Positions 35,565-47,920 of a stretch of DNA of 64,000 nt are shown piece by piece. The notes beneath the pieces were generated by a model, which saw nothing but the letters and a program-made list of their open reading frames with translations, searched no databases and was not told the origin of the DNA. A program made the translations under genes and the position numbers. The first letter of the stretch is position 1; each line of letters opens with the position of its first letter. This DNA is from Nocardia terrae (GTDB lineage Bacteria; Actinomycetota; Actinomycetes; Mycobacteriales; Mycobacteriaceae): the NCBI RefSeq assembly GCF_009760405.1, contig NZ_WRPP01000002.1, positions 868,001 through 932,000 on the forward strand. The letters run 5' to 3'.

Positions 35565-36543
35565 CGAGCACCTGACCAAGCCGGCGGCGCTGGAGCGAAT
35601 CGAGTTGCTGCGGCAGATGATTCGCATCCGCCGGTTCGAGGAGCGCTGTGTGCGGCTCTACAGCGCCGAAGCCATTCGCGGCTTCCTGCACCTGTCGATC
35701 GGCGAGGAGGCGGTGGCAGCGGGCCTGCTGGGCGAGCTCGAACCCGGTGACGCCGTCGTCTCCACCTATCGCGAGCACGGGCACGCCTTGGCCAGGGGCG
35801 TCCCGATGAACGCCATCATGGCCGAAATGTACGGCCGCGCAACCGGATGCAGCCACGGCCGGGGCGGTTCGATGCACCTGTTCGACGGCGAGCGCCGCTT
35901 CTACGGCGGCAATGCCATCGTCGGCGGCGGGTTGCCGGTCGCGGTCGGGCTCGCGCTCGCGGACTCGCTGCGGGGCCGCGACGCGGTGACGGTGTGCCTG
36001 TTCGGCGACGGCGCGGTCGCCGAGGGCGAATTCCACGAATGCCTCAACCTGGCCGCGCTGTGGCGGTTGCCGGTGCTGTTCGCCTGTGAGAACAACCAGT
36101 TCGCCATGGGGACCGCACTCAAACGCGAACACGCGGTCACCGATCTGTCGCTGCGCGCCGCGAGTTACGGCCTCGCCTCCTGGCCGGTCGACGGCATGGA
36201 CGCGGTCGCCGTCGCGGCGGCGGCGCGGCGGGCGCTGGAATCCATTCGCGGCGGGCGCGGTCCGTGCTTCCTGGAACTGCGCACCTACCGGTTCCGCGCG
36301 CACTCGATGTACGACGCCGACCGCTACCGCGACAAGGCCGAGATCGCGCAGTGGAAGGAGCGGGATCCGATTCCGCGGCTGTTCGCCGACCTGCGGGCCG
36401 CCGACGCGGTCGAACCCGACGCCCAGGTCAAGCTGGAAGCCGAGGTCGACGCCGAAATCGACGCCGCGGTCGCTTTCGCCGAAGCCGCACCGCTGGAACC
36501 GATCACCGACCTGACCCGCCACGTGTACGCGGAGACGAGATGA
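35551..36543 (+). CDS. pdhA: Pyruvate (2-oxoacid) dehydrogenase E1 alpha
   Basis: 330 residues from GTG 35551 with GGAGA eight bases before. The thiamine diphosphate motif [20 protein letters not shown] and ENNQFAMGT are intact, as is the phosphorylation-loop-like [15 protein letters not shown]. The E1 alpha/beta type with about 330 residues is that of PDH and acetoin dehydrogenase; branched-chain acids cannot be excluded. Together with E1 beta it decarboxylates the 2-oxo acid and passes the acyl group to the lipoyl arm of E2. Confidence 0.92.
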   Translation: MTTDNEHLTKPAALERIELLRQMIRIRRFEERCVRLYSAEAIRGFLHLSIGEEAVAAGLLGELEPGDAVVSTYREHGHALARGVPMNAIMAEMYGRATGCSHGRGGSMHLFDGERRFYGGNAIVGGGLPVAVGLALADSLRGRDAVTVCLFGDGAVAEGEFHECLNLAALWRLPVLFACENNQFAMGTALKREHAVTDLSLRAASYGLASWPVDGMDAVAVAAAARRALESIRGGRGPCFLELRTYRFRAHSMYDADRYRDKAEIAQWKERDPIPRLFADLRAADAVEPDAQVKLEAEVDAEIDAAVAFAEAAPLEPITDLTRHVYAETR

Positions 36544-37508
36544 CCACCTATCGCGACGCCATGCGGGAAGCCCTGCGCGAAGCCCTGAACCGTGACGACC
36601 GGGTCTTCCTGATGGGCGAGGACGTGGGCGCCTACGGCGGCTGCTTCGGCGTCAGCCGGGGCCTGCTCGACGAATTCGGGCCGGAGCGCATCCGGGACAC
36701 CCCGCTGAGCGAATCGGCCTTCGTCGGGGCGGGCATCGGCGCGGCCATGGGCGGGCTGCGCCCGATCGTCGAGATCATGACCGTCAATTTCAGCCTGCTC
36801 GCCCTGGACCAGATCCTCAACAACGCTGCCACCCTGCGGCACATGTCCGGCGGTCAGCTCGGGGTGCCGCTGGTCATCCGGATGGCCACCGGCGCGGGAC
36901 GCCAACTGGGAGCACAGCATTCGCACAGCCTCGAGGGGTTCTACGCGCACATCCCGGGCCTGCGGGTGCTCTCGCCCGCGACCGTGGCCGACGCGCGCGG
37001 CATGCTGTGGTCCGCACTGCAGGATCCCGACCCGGTGCTGATCTTCGAACCGATCGCGCTCTACAACACCGAGGGCGAACTGGCGGCCGACGCGGGCGCG
37101 GTCGATATCGACTCGGCCGCCATCCGCCGCGCCGGAACCGATGTCACCCTGGTCAGCTACGGCGGCGCGCTGCGGGTCGCCGAGGCCGCCGCCGACCAGC
37201 TGGCCGGTGAGGGCCTCGCCGCCGAGGTGATCGACCTGCGCACCCTGCGCCCCCTCGACGAGAAGACCGTGCTCGAGTCGATCGCGCGGACACACCGGCT
37301 GGTCGTCGTGGACGAAGGCTGGCGCAGCGTGGGCATCTCCGCCGAAATCGCGGCTCGCGCAGCGGAATACGGCTACTACGAGCTGGATGCGCCGATCGCG
37401 CGGGTGTGCACCGCCGAGGTTCCGATTCCCTACGCGCGTCAGCTCGAGGAAGCCGCGCTGCCGCAACCCGAAGCCGTCGTCGCCGCCGTGCGCAAGGCGG
37501 TGAGCTGA
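36540..37508 (+). CDS. pdhB: Pyruvate (2-oxoacid) dehydrogenase E1 beta
   Basis: 322 residues; the ATG overlaps the E1 alpha stop by 4 bp. [36 protein letters not shown] and [10 protein letters not shown] are the family landmarks. It forms the alpha2beta2 tetramer with the preceding product. Confidence 0.93.
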   Translation: MTTYRDAMREALREALNRDDRVFLMGEDVGAYGGCFGVSRGLLDEFGPERIRDTPLSESAFVGAGIGAAMGGLRPIVEIMTVNFSLLALDQILNNAATLRHMSGGQLGVPLVIRMATGAGRQLGAQHSHSLEGFYAHIPGLRVLSPATVADARGMLWSALQDPDPVLIFEPIALYNTEGELAADAGAVDIDSAAIRRAGTDVTLVSYGGALRVAEAAADQLAGEGLAAEVIDLRTLRPLDEKTVLESIARTHRLVVVDEGWRSVGISAEIAARAAEYGYYELDAPIARVCTAEVPIPYARQLEEAALPQPEAVVAAVRKAVS

Positions 37509-37509
37509 C

Positions 37510-38958
37510 GTGCCCGAATTCCGGATGCCCTCGCTCGGCGCGGACATGACCGAGGGAACCCTGCTCGAATGGCGGGTCCGGCCGGGCGACGCCGTGCACC
37601 AGGGCGATGTGGTGGCCGAGGTCGACACCACCAAGGCGGCGATCGAGGTCGAATGCTTCGACGACGGCGTGATCGGGGAGATCCTCGTCCCCGAGGGCGC
37701 GACCGTCCCTGTCGGAACCCCGCTGGCGACCATCGAAACCGCCGCCACCTCCGGCCCTGATGGGTCGTCTCCTGCCGTGGCTGCTACCCCCGAGCCGGAG
37801 TCCGCTCCCGCGCCCCCTGTTGCTTCGGAGCGGCCGGTCACACCGGCCGCGCCGGTCGCCGCCGAACACGAGCAGGTCGAGCACGAGCACGACGGTCATG
37901 AATCCGCCTTCCGTGCAACGCCTCTCGTGCGCCGCCTCGCCGCCGAGGCCGGGATCGACCTGGCCACGGTGCACGGCTCGGCACCCGGCGGCCGGATCGT
38001 GCGGGCCGATGTCGACCGCGCGGTCGTCGAACGCCGCGACGGCCACCGCGCCCACGTGCGCGCCACCGGGTACGCGCGGCGGCTGGCGAGCGAGGCCGAG
38101 GTGGACCTGACCGGGATCGCGGGTACCGGCCCCGGGGGAGCGGTGCGCGCGGTCGACGTGCGCGCCGCCGCTTCTCAGCGTGGCGAGGCGCCGGCCGTCC
38201 AGCGGGAGTCCGCGCGCCCGGTTCCGGCCTCGCCCGAATCCGCGTCGGCCCCGATCCCTCCGGCTGCGCGGCAACCGCTTGCGCCCCAACATGATCCGGC
38301 GGAGGTGCGCAAGCTGATCGCCGCCGCGATGACCAGATCCAAACGCACCGTGCCGCACTACTACCTGTCGAGCACCATCGATATGACCGCGGCGCAGCGC
38401 TGGCTCACCGAGTACAACCGGCGCGTGCCGGTGACGGAGCGGATGCTGCCCGCCGCGCTGCTGCTGGCCGCCACCGCCCGCGCCGCGCGGGCGGTGCCGG
38501 AACTCAACGGACACTGGATCGACGACGAATTCCGTGCGGCCACCGCCGTTCACCTCGGTGTCGTGGTCTCCATGCGAGCGGGCGGCATCATCGTCCCGAC
38601 CATCCCCGACGCCGATCGGCTGGCCTTGCCGGAGCTGATGGCGGCCATGCGCGGCGTGGCCGAGCGTGCCCGCGCCGTGCGGCTGCGCTCCTCCGACGCC
38701 ACGCCCGCGACCATCACCGTCACGAATCTCGGTGACCTGGGCGTGGATTCGGTGTACGGCGTCATCGCCGCACCCCAGGTCGCCATCGTCGGCTTCGGCG
38801 CGGTGACCGAGCGCCCGTGCGCGGTGGACGGCCTGCTCGGTGTCCGCCCCCAGCTCACCGCCACGCTGTCCGCCGACCACCGCGCTACCGACGGCGCGAT
38901 CGGCGCCCGCTTCCTGCACATCCTCGCCGACCTCCTGCAAACCCCAGAGGAGCTCTGA
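37510..38958 (+). CDS. pdhC: Dihydrolipoamide acyltransferase E2 with two subunit-binding domains
   Basis: 482 residues from GTG 37510. One lipoyl domain (1-75) with Lys42 in DTTKA; an Ala/Pro linker; a first peripheral subunit-binding domain (about 135-172, ATPLVRRLAAEAGID); a second (about 183-220, ATGYARRLASEAEVD); then the acyltransferase core (265-482) with His457 and Asp461 in HRATDG. Two tandem subunit-binding domains are unusual; one is normal. No E3 (lipoamide dehydrogenase) gene is in the window, so it must come from elsewhere. It starts 1 bp after the E1 beta stop and is followed by the ACP gene after 6 bp. Confidence 0.9.
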   Translation: MPEFRMPSLGADMTEGTLLEWRVRPGDAVHQGDVVAEVDTTKAAIEVECFDDGVIGEILVPEGATVPVGTPLATIETAATSGPDGSSPAVAATPEPESAPAPPVASERPVTPAAPVAAEHEQVEHEHDGHESAFRATPLVRRLAAEAGIDLATVHGSAPGGRIVRADVDRAVVERRDGHRAHVRATGYARRLASEAEVDLTGIAGTGPGGAVRAVDVRAAASQRGEAPAVQRESARPVPASPESASAPIPPAARQPLAPQHDPAEVRKLIAAAMTRSKRTVPHYYLSSTIDMTAAQRWLTEYNRRVPVTERMLPAALLLAATARAARAVPELNGHWIDDEFRAATAVHLGVVVSMRAGGIIVPTIPDADRLALPELMAAMRGVAERARAVRLRSSDATPATITVTNLGDLGVDSVYGVIAAPQVAIVGFGAVTERPCAVDGLLGVRPQLTATLSADHRATDGAIGARFLHILADLLQTPEEL

Positions 38959-38964
38959 AAACCC

Positions 38965-39213
38965 ATGGCTACCACCCTGTCCCGGGAACTCGCCGACGGA
39001 CTCGTCCGCAGCGCCCTGCACGGCTTCGACACCCCGGATCGGCTCGCCGCCCTGCCCGGCGACGCCCTCCTGCGCGAGACCCTCGGTCTGGATTCGCTCG
39101 ACTTCCTGACCTTCGTCGAACGCCTGTCCACCGGCGCGGACCGCCGGATCGAGGAATCGGATTACCCCCGCCTCACGACCGTCGAGAAGTGTGTCGACTT
39201 CCTGACCAGCTGA
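38965..39213 (+). CDS. Acyl carrier protein-like protein
   Basis: 82 residues with the carrier-protein attachment site GLDSLDF (Ser near 47), which would take a phosphopantetheine arm. The rest is short and acidic, as in ACPs, but the sequence is far from the fatty-acid ACP. It is the last gene of the acetate-CoA ligase/PDH operon, 6 bp behind E2; an ACP in such an operon is odd and its acyl load is unknown. Confidence 0.85.
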   Translation: MATTLSRELADGLVRSALHGFDTPDRLAALPGDALLRETLGLDSLDFLTFVERLSTGADRRIEESDYPRLTTVEKCVDFLTS

Positions 39214-39235
39214 TCCGGGCCATCGCCGTCGCGCG

Positions 39236-39280
39236 GCTGCCGCACCCGATTCCGTGAAGCCGGAGATCCGGTGCGGCAGC
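39236..39280. terminator. Bidirectional hairpin between the ACP and P-type ATPase genes
   Basis: A perfect 11-bp stem (GCTGCCGCACC / GGTGCGGCAGC) with a 23-nt loop between two converging genes. Confidence 0.55.
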
Positions 39281-39289
39281 GGCGTGTTG

Positions 39290-42063
<2,774 letters not shown>

Positions 42064-42067
<4 letters not shown>

Positions 42068-43587
42068 CGGTGTACACCCTCGGGCTCGGGCGCGGCCCGC
42101 TCCGGGTTGTTCCAGGCTCGCAGGGCTCCGGCGACGGTCGCCGCGAGCGGTGCGGCGGTATCGAGGGTGGTGGCCGCGGGCCACGGGGAGACGTTGGTGG
42201 ACAAGGCGATCGCGATGTCGGGGGTGGCCTCGGAATCGCCCGGGCGGCGGGTGCGGATCCGAGTGGCCGCCACCTGCCGCGGGCATTCACAGCGCAGCGT
42301 GACGAGGTCGCTGTAGGTGATTCCGGCCAGCGCTTCGGCGCGTGCGCGCTCGGCGGCGTCGAGCCAGGAGGCATCCAGAATCACCGAGACGCCCAGGGCC
42401 AGCCGCTGTCGCGCGAGCTCGAGCATTCGTGTGTACACCCGCGCCTTCGCCTCGGGAACGTAGGCACCGGCGTCGAGCACCCCGGCAGCCCCGGTGATCG
42501 CTCCCGCCGTGCGCAGCTGGGCCCGCACGGTATCGCTGGAGATGACCTCGGCTCCGGTCTCGCGCGCCAAAGCCGCTGCGACGGTCGACTTCCCGGTGCC
42601 GGGCAGCCCGCCGATCAGAGCCAGTCGCACCGCGCCCGATTCCAGGTGCCCCAGTGCGAGCCGCACGTGGCGGCGGGCGTGCTCGGCATACTCCGGTTCG
42701 CCCTGCGCGGCCCGGATGCGGTTGGTCTTGGCGCGAACCGTGGCCCGGTAGGCGAGGTAGTGGTGGCGCAGGGAAGCGGGCGGGGCGTCCTCGGCCGCCC
42801 GCAGGTAGTCGTCCAGGAATCCCTCGGAAAGGTCCGCACGGCCCCGGAATTCGAGATCCATGGCGAGGAAGGCGGCGTCGTCGAGGCCGTCGACGTAGCG
42901 CAGGGAGTCGTCGAAGTCGAGGCAGTCCAGGATCCGGAGGCCGTCGTCGAGCACGAAGATGTCCTCGGCTATCAGGTCGCCGTGGCCGTCGATGATCCTG
43001 CGGTCGGCGATGCGGTCGGCCAGCAGCGGCGCGCGGCCGTCGATGAAGCGCAGCGCGAGGTGCTCGATACGGGCGACGTGCGCCGGGTCGAGTTCGTCGG
43101 CGGGCTGGGATCGCAAGCCGTCCAGCAGGATTCGCCACCGCGACCGCAGCGCGTCGGGTTCTCCCGCCTGGTCGATGGTCCGGCCGCGGTCCGCATTGCG
43201 GTGGAATCGGTCCAGCATCAGGGCGAGCTCGGCGAGCCGGTCGCGCCCGATCGCGCCCTCGGCCACCAGCGTGCCGAGCCGCCGCGATTCCGGCATGCGC
43301 CGCATGACCAGGACCGTCTCGGAGGGACCGCCGACCGGATCGGTCAGCTCGGCCAGCCCGAGATAGACATCCGAGGCCCAGCGCCGGTTCAGGTCGAGCT
43401 CCCGCCGCAGCGCCCGCGTGCGCGCCTCGGGCGTGGAGAAGTCCAGGAAGTCGGTGACCACGGGCTTTTTCACCTTGTAGGCGCGATCCCCGAACAACAC
43501 GACCATGCCGGAATGGGTCTCCCGCAATTCCGGCGAAAGGCCCTGCCGGACAGCGCTGTCGCGGGCTCGGCGGGCCATGGCGGTCAT
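42064..43587 (-). CDS. Kinase-like/AAA P-loop fusion (Rv2004c-like)
   Basis: 507 residues. The N-terminal part is an aminoglycoside-phosphotransferase-like fold with [13 protein letters not shown] and DCLDFDD (catalytic HGD and Mg-binding DFD; the usual Asn is Asp). The C-terminal part (from about 330) is a zeta-toxin/AAA-type nucleotide kinase with [10 protein letters not shown]. The same fusion is M. tuberculosis Rv2004c, a DosR-regulon gene. The small molecule phosphorylated is not known; antibiotic resistance is not implied. ATG 43587 overlaps the USP stop by 4 bp. Confidence 0.9.
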
Positions 43588-44501
43588 GGCCGGACCGCCT
43601 CGGCGGCAAGCGCCTCGGCGGGCGCGTCCGGGAGCACGAGCACCGGGCACGACGAATGGAACACCAGGTCCTGGGTCGGTCGCTCCAGATGTGCGGGTGC
43701 GAGCGCGTCGATGTGATGGGTGACCACGACCAGTTGCGCCGCGGCGCTGAAGCGTTCGATCGCGGTCCCCACATCGCCGACCACGGTCACCGGCCGGAAC
43801 TCCACCGCGGGGAAGTCCCGCCCGCAGTATCGGATCTGCGCGTCGGACACCAGTGGCGTCATGCTCACCCACTCCGTCTCTCCGGACCACTCCCTGCCCG
43901 GCCAGACCCGCGCCACGATCAGATCCGTGTCGCGCTCGTCGGCCGCCCGGAATGCCGCCGCCAGTGCCGGTTTCGCCGACGCCCAGTCGGCGACCACCAC
44001 CAGGACGCTGCCGCGCACCGCCGCCGCCGGGCGGATCAGCGCGACCGGGCACCGGGCTTCGCGAGTCACGGTGAGCGCGGTGGAGCCCAGCACCATATGG
44101 GAGAAGAACCCGATATCGGTGGAGCCGAGCACGATCAGTCCCGCCGACCGCGACAGCTCGACCAGGATCTGCTCGGGTTGCCCGCGCCGGACCTCGAGAC
44201 CGACCTCGATCGGATCGTCCGCCGGATCGGAGCTCCCGGCGAGCACGGCCCGCCGCGCGTTCTCGAGGGCGACCGAGGCGGACCGATAGCGGCTGCCGCC
44301 GGGCCGGAACGCGGGTTTGTCGATGGCCGGCACGATCGCGAGCAGGCGCAGCGGAACCCGGCGGGCGGCCGCCTCGGCGGCGGCCCACTCGGCGGCGCGA
44401 ATCGCCGCCCGCGAGCCGTCGATGCCGACGATGACCGGCCGCGCTCGGACCGGATCGGCCGGTCGGACCGCAGCGCGCGAGGTGGAGACCTTCGTATCCA
44501 T
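43584..44501 (-). CDS. Universal stress protein, tandem domains, second domain without ATP motif
   Basis: 305 residues from ATG 44501 with GAGG eight bases upstream. The first domain has VIVGIDGSRAAIRAAEWA and LGSTDIGFFSHMVLGSTA (one Gly replaced by Asp), the second has neither loop. It heads the operon with the kinase-like and ATPase genes, and its start lies 35 bp from a near-perfect DosR box. M. tuberculosis has the same neighbours split over Rv1996-Rv1997 and Rv2004c-Rv2005c. Confidence 0.88.
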   Translation of the reverse strand: MDTKVSTSRAAVRPADPVRARPVIVGIDGSRAAIRAAEWAAAEAAARRVPLRLLAIVPAIDKPAFRPGGSRYRSASVALENARRAVLAGSSDPADDPIEVGLEVRRGQPEQILVELSRSAGLIVLGSTDIGFFSHMVLGSTALTVTREARCPVALIRPAAAVRGSVLVVVADWASAKPALAAAFRAADERDTDLIVARVWPGREWSGETEWVSMTPLVSDAQIRYCGRDFPAVEFRPVTVVGDVGTAIERFSAAAQLVVVTHHIDALAPAHLERPTQDLVFHSSCPVLVLPDAPAEALAAEAVRP

Positions 44502-44535
44502 GTCTTCAGCCTCGCGCGCGCACGCCCGGGCAAAC

Positions 44536-44553
44536 AGAGGACTTCGGTCCCTG
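44536..44553. promoter_or_regulatory. Strong candidate DosR box, USP/pfkB promoter
   Basis: AGAGGACTTCGGTCCCTG: GGAC-TTCG-GTCC is a perfect inverted repeat and 11 of 14 core positions match. It lies 35 bp before the USP start and 119 bp before pfkB. Confidence 0.65.
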
Positions 44554-44671
44554 CGCAGACGACGACGGTCCCGCCGACCGGATACCCGATGCTCTACCGG
44601 CCGACCCCGGTCGGCGGGTGAAATCAGCTGCGTCGGAACGTCTTCCCGCCCGGCATTCCAGGAGGTAGCCG

Positions 44672-45634
44672 ATGTCGATCGTGACGTTGACGATGAACCC
44701 GGCGATCGACATCGCCACCACCGCCGACCACGTGCAGCCCACCGACAAGACCCGCTGTGCCGCACCGAGATTCGATCCCGGCGGTGGTGGCATCAATGTC
44801 GCGCGCACCATCGCCGCGCTGGGCGAGGCGGTGACCGCGCTCTTTCCCGCGGGCGGCCCGTCGGGCAGCCTGCTCGAAGACCTGGTGCGCGACGCCGGGA
44901 TCCCGATGCGCCCGATCCCCGTGGCCGGTCACACGCGTGAGAGCCTCGCGGTGACCGCCACCGACACCGGTGAGCAGTACCGCTTCGTGCTGCCGGGCCC
45001 GCGGCTGACCGCGCCCGATACCCATCGCTGCCTGGCCGAGATCGAGCGGGCCGCGCAGGATTGCCGGTATGTCGTCGCCAGCGGCAGTCTGCCGCCGGGA
45101 GTTCCGGTGTCCTTCTATCAGAGTCTCGCGGATCTGCTGGGCGACATGGGCGTCCGGCTGGTGCTCGATACCTCGGGACCCGCGCTGCGGGCCGTCCGCG
45201 GTGGCGTCCACCTGATCAAACCCAGCGTGCGCGAGCTCGCCGAATACGTCGGGCACCCACTGCCGGACCGGAGCTCCCGGGTGGCCGCCGCGCACACGCT
45301 CATCGAGCGGGGGATGAGCGAGATCGTCGTGGTGTCCCTGGGCGCGGAGGGGACGCTCGCGGTGACCCGCGACAGCGATCGGCTCTTCGCCGCGATGGAG
45401 GTACCGGTGCGCAGCGGCATCGGCGCCGGCGACGCCCAGGTCGGCGGGATCGTCGTGGGACTGGCCCGCGGCTACCCGCTCGACGCCGCCATCTGCCTGG
45501 GCATCGCCGCCGCGACCGCCGCCCTGGCGACGCCGGGCACCGGTCCGGGACGCCCGCAGCGGATCGCCGAACTGTTCCAACAGCTTTCACCCAGCCCGGA
45601 CTCAGGTCTCGGGCCGTTCGCCCTACCCAGATGA
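44672..45634 (+). CDS. pfkB: PfkB-type sugar-phosphate kinase (Rv2029c-like)
   Basis: 320 residues. The N-terminal MNPAIDIATTADHV and GGGGINVARTIAALG, and the catalytic GIGAGDAQVGG with the base Asp (the usual Ser/Met after it changed to Ala/Gln), mark the phosphofructokinase-2/1-phosphofructokinase group. It would phosphorylate fructose 6-phosphate or a related sugar phosphate. ATG 44672 follows AGGAGG. Rv2029c is its DosR-regulon relative. The flavodoxin gene follows by 16 bp. Confidence 0.9.
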   Translation: MSIVTLTMNPAIDIATTADHVQPTDKTRCAAPRFDPGGGGINVARTIAALGEAVTALFPAGGPSGSLLEDLVRDAGIPMRPIPVAGHTRESLAVTATDTGEQYRFVLPGPRLTAPDTHRCLAEIERAAQDCRYVVASGSLPPGVPVSFYQSLADLLGDMGVRLVLDTSGPALRAVRGGVHLIKPSVRELAEYVGHPLPDRSSRVAAAHTLIERGMSEIVVVSLGAEGTLAVTRDSDRLFAAMEVPVRSGIGAGDAQVGGIVVGLARGYPLDAAICLGIAAATAALATPGTGPGRPQRIAELFQQLSPSPDSGLGPFALPR

Positions 45635-45650
45635 CGCGAAGGAAGACACC

Positions 45651-46280
45651 ATGAAAGGCCGAATTCTGGTCGCCTACGCCACCCGCTACGGCACCACCAG
45701 GGAGATCGCGGCGGTCGTCGCCGCCGCGCTGCGCGAGTCGGGACTCGAAGTCGATTGCCGCGCCATGGACGATCTGCACTCGATCGACGACTACCGCGGC
45801 ATCGTGCTGGGCGCGCCGTTCTACTACGGCCGCTGGCCGCGTGCGGCGCGACGCTTCCTCGACCGCTTCGGCCCGGTGCTCGCGCACCGCGATGTCGCCG
45901 TCTTCGCGACCGGCCGAATCGAACCGGATCGGCCCGAGGCCGAAAGCCGTTCGCAACTCGACGCGCTGCTCGAACGCTACCGCTGGCTCCAGCCCTTCGC
46001 CGTCGCGCTGTTCGGCGGTCGCTGGGACCCCGCCGCGCTGCGCGGGTTCGACCGCTGGATGCACAAACTGCCCGGCTCACCCCTGCACACGCTCACCGCT
46101 ACCGATCTGCGGAATTGGGATGCCATCGGCGAGTGGGCCACGCACGTGGCCGCCGCCTTCCATGCCGGTGCCGCGCAACCGAAGCCGCCGGTCGCCGAGC
46201 CGACCCGGATCTCCCGGGCGGGCGCGGCGCTGTCGACCATCCGCAACTACATCGCCGACCAGCAGCCGCGACGCCCTTAG
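45651..46280 (+). CDS. Flavodoxin-domain protein (second copy)
   Basis: 209 residues. FMN loop AYATRYGTTREIA, GAPFYYGRWP and FATGRIEPD match the flavodoxin domain of HemG-like enzymes; the last 45 residues are a Pro-rich basic tail. Different enough from the protein at 23271 to be an old paralogue. Second gene after pfkB. Confidence 0.87.
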   Translation: MKGRILVAYATRYGTTREIAAVVAAALRESGLEVDCRAMDDLHSIDDYRGIVLGAPFYYGRWPRAARRFLDRFGPVLAHRDVAVFATGRIEPDRPEAESRSQLDALLERYRWLQPFAVALFGGRWDPAALRGFDRWMHKLPGSPLHTLTATDLRNWDAIGEWATHVAAAFHAGAAQPKPPVAEPTRISRAGAALSTIRNYIADQQPRRP

Positions 46281-46324
46281 ATCCGCGGTACCCGAGAATC
46301 GGGGGCCGACGGCCCGGACGGGCC

Positions 46325-46338
46325 ATGACATTGGTCTC
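46325..46338 (+). promoter_or_regulatory. Candidate DosR box before the USP at 46396
   Basis: ATGACATTGGTCTC, 9 of 14 core positions, 58 bp before the start. Confidence 0.45.
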
Positions 46339-46395
46339 TGGGACGCGATCCGCGGCGGCGCGATGCTCGATACATCAACGCGACCAGGAGGAATC

Positions 46396-47310
46396 ATGCC
46401 GGATACCCCGACATCCCCTATGGATTGGAGTGCGCGGCCGATCGTGGTCGCGGTGGATGGCTCCGCGACGTCCTACCAGGCGGTGGCCTGGGCGGCGGTC
46501 GAGGCCGAATTGCGCCGGTGGCCACTGCATATCGTGATCGCCTACGGCGTCGAGCCCGGCCACGCGCCGTGGACCGCCCGCGGCGTGGCCGAACACGCGG
46601 CCGTGCGGTCGGAGGCCATGCGCGTGCTGGCCGAGGCCGCGCGCATCGCCCATCACGCCGTGCCCGAGGACACCATCTCCGTCACCTGCGAGGCGGTCGG
46701 TGAGCTGGCGTTGCCGGCGCTGATCTCCCGTTCTCAGCAAGCCCGGATGATCGTGGTGGGCAACCGCGGTCGCGGTGCGATCCGCCGTGCGCTGCTCGGC
46801 TCGGTGAGCGTGGGGCTGGCGCGTCGCGCCCAGTGCCCGGTGGTCGTCGTGCAGGCGGAGCCCGATATCGAGCGATTCGCCGCGGACAAACCCGTGGTGG
46901 TCGGAGTGGACGGCACCGACAACAGCCTGCCCGCCGTGCGCATGGCCTTCGAAGAGGCGTCATCGCGCAAGGTGCCGCTGATCGCGGTGTACGCCTGGCG
47001 CGACACCAGCGGATTCGACCTGGAGGTGATCGGCTGGGACACCATCCGGGAGCGGGAGGACAAGATGGTGGCCGAGCGGCTCGCCGATCTGGGCGACGAG
47101 TATCCGGAGGTGACCGTCGAACGGCGCATCGCCTGTGACACCCCGGCCCGCGCCCTGCTCGACCATGCCGACGACGCACAGCTTCTCGTCGTCGGAACCC
47201 ACGGCCGCGGCGGATTCGCGGGCATGGCGCTCGGCTCGGTCAGCACCGCGCTGCTGCACGCCGCGACCTGCCCGGTGCTCGTGGTGCGTTCGGCGGAGGT
47301 GGCGTCATGA
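46396..47310 (+). CDS. Universal stress protein, tandem domains
   Basis: 304 residues from ATG 46396 behind AGGAGGAA. Both ATP loops are kept (VVGNRGRGAIRRALLGSVS and VVGTHGRGGFAGMALGSVS). Its stop overlaps the next start (ATGA). First of five genes transcribed together to 50526. Confidence 0.93.
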   Translation: MPDTPTSPMDWSARPIVVAVDGSATSYQAVAWAAVEAELRRWPLHIVIAYGVEPGHAPWTARGVAEHAAVRSEAMRVLAEAARIAHHAVPEDTISVTCEAVGELALPALISRSQQARMIVVGNRGRGAIRRALLGSVSVGLARRAQCPVVVVQAEPDIERFAADKPVVVGVDGTDNSLPAVRMAFEEASSRKVPLIAVYAWRDTSGFDLEVIGWDTIREREDKMVAERLADLGDEYPEVTVERRIACDTPARALLDHADDAQLLVVGTHGRGGFAGMALGSVSTALLHAATCPVLVVRSAEVAS

Positions 47311-47894
47311 AGTCGAATTCGTCTCTGGCCCTGCGTATCTGGCGCCTGCGTCCGTGGAGCATGAACCCGCTGATGCGCGGCTCCGATCGGTGCGAAGCGC
47401 TGCTGCGGACACTCGTCATGGTCGGACTGCTGCTCATGGTGCCGATATCGGGCGCGATCGGCAGCACCACCTACACCCGCAGCGCCGCGCAGATCCAGGC
47501 CGACCATGCCTCGAAGGTCCAGATTTCGGCGACCGCGGTCGCGGACGCCACCCAGCTCCCGTCCTCGGGCCCCTACCGCGATTCCGGCTATCGGGCGAGC
47601 GTGCGCTGGGTGCGCGGCGGCGTGGATTCCACCGCGATCGTCGACGTCGACAAGAACGTGAAAGCCGGTGCGGTGGTGCCGATCTGGGTGGGTACAGACG
47701 GCAAGCCGACCCGTGCGCCCGCCGGAGCGGACACCGCCGCCCTCGACGGGATCGGCATCGGCCTGATGGTGCTGCTGCTGTCCGGAACCTGCGCGATCGC
47801 CCTGCTCTGGGCGATGGAGGTGCTGCTGAGCGGCGTGCGCAACCTGCAATGGGAAATCGAGTGGCGGCGAGTGTCCCGCCCCATCGGAACCTGA
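47307..47894 (+). CDS. Rv1733c-like two-helix membrane protein
   Basis: 195 residues: N-terminal RPWSMNPLMRGSDRCEALLR, a membrane helix (about 32-52), a 90-residue outside loop with Ser/Thr/Val strands (VRWVRGGVDSTAIVDV, VPIWVGTDGKPT), a second helix (about 150-172) and a basic tail. The order and several phrases match M. tuberculosis Rv1733c (NPLVRGTDRLEAVV), a DosR-regulon protein of unknown function known as an antigen. It lies between two USPs and overlaps the first. Confidence 0.87.
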   Translation: MKSNSSLALRIWRLRPWSMNPLMRGSDRCEALLRTLVMVGLLLMVPISGAIGSTTYTRSAAQIQADHASKVQISATAVADATQLPSSGPYRDSGYRASVRWVRGGVDSTAIVDVDKNVKAGAVVPIWVGTDGKPTRAPAGADTAALDGIGIGLMVLLLSGTCAIALLWAMEVLLSGVRNLQWEIEWRRVSRPIGT

Positions 47895-47920
47895 CCCGCG
47901 ACCACTCCGAGGAGACCGAC

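Noticed and set aside
33555..35627. A very long minus-strand frame upstream of the DUF2267 start, antisense to the CoA ligase
   Set aside because: The ligase has all AMP-forming motifs on the plus strand; only the DUF2267 part of the frame is real.
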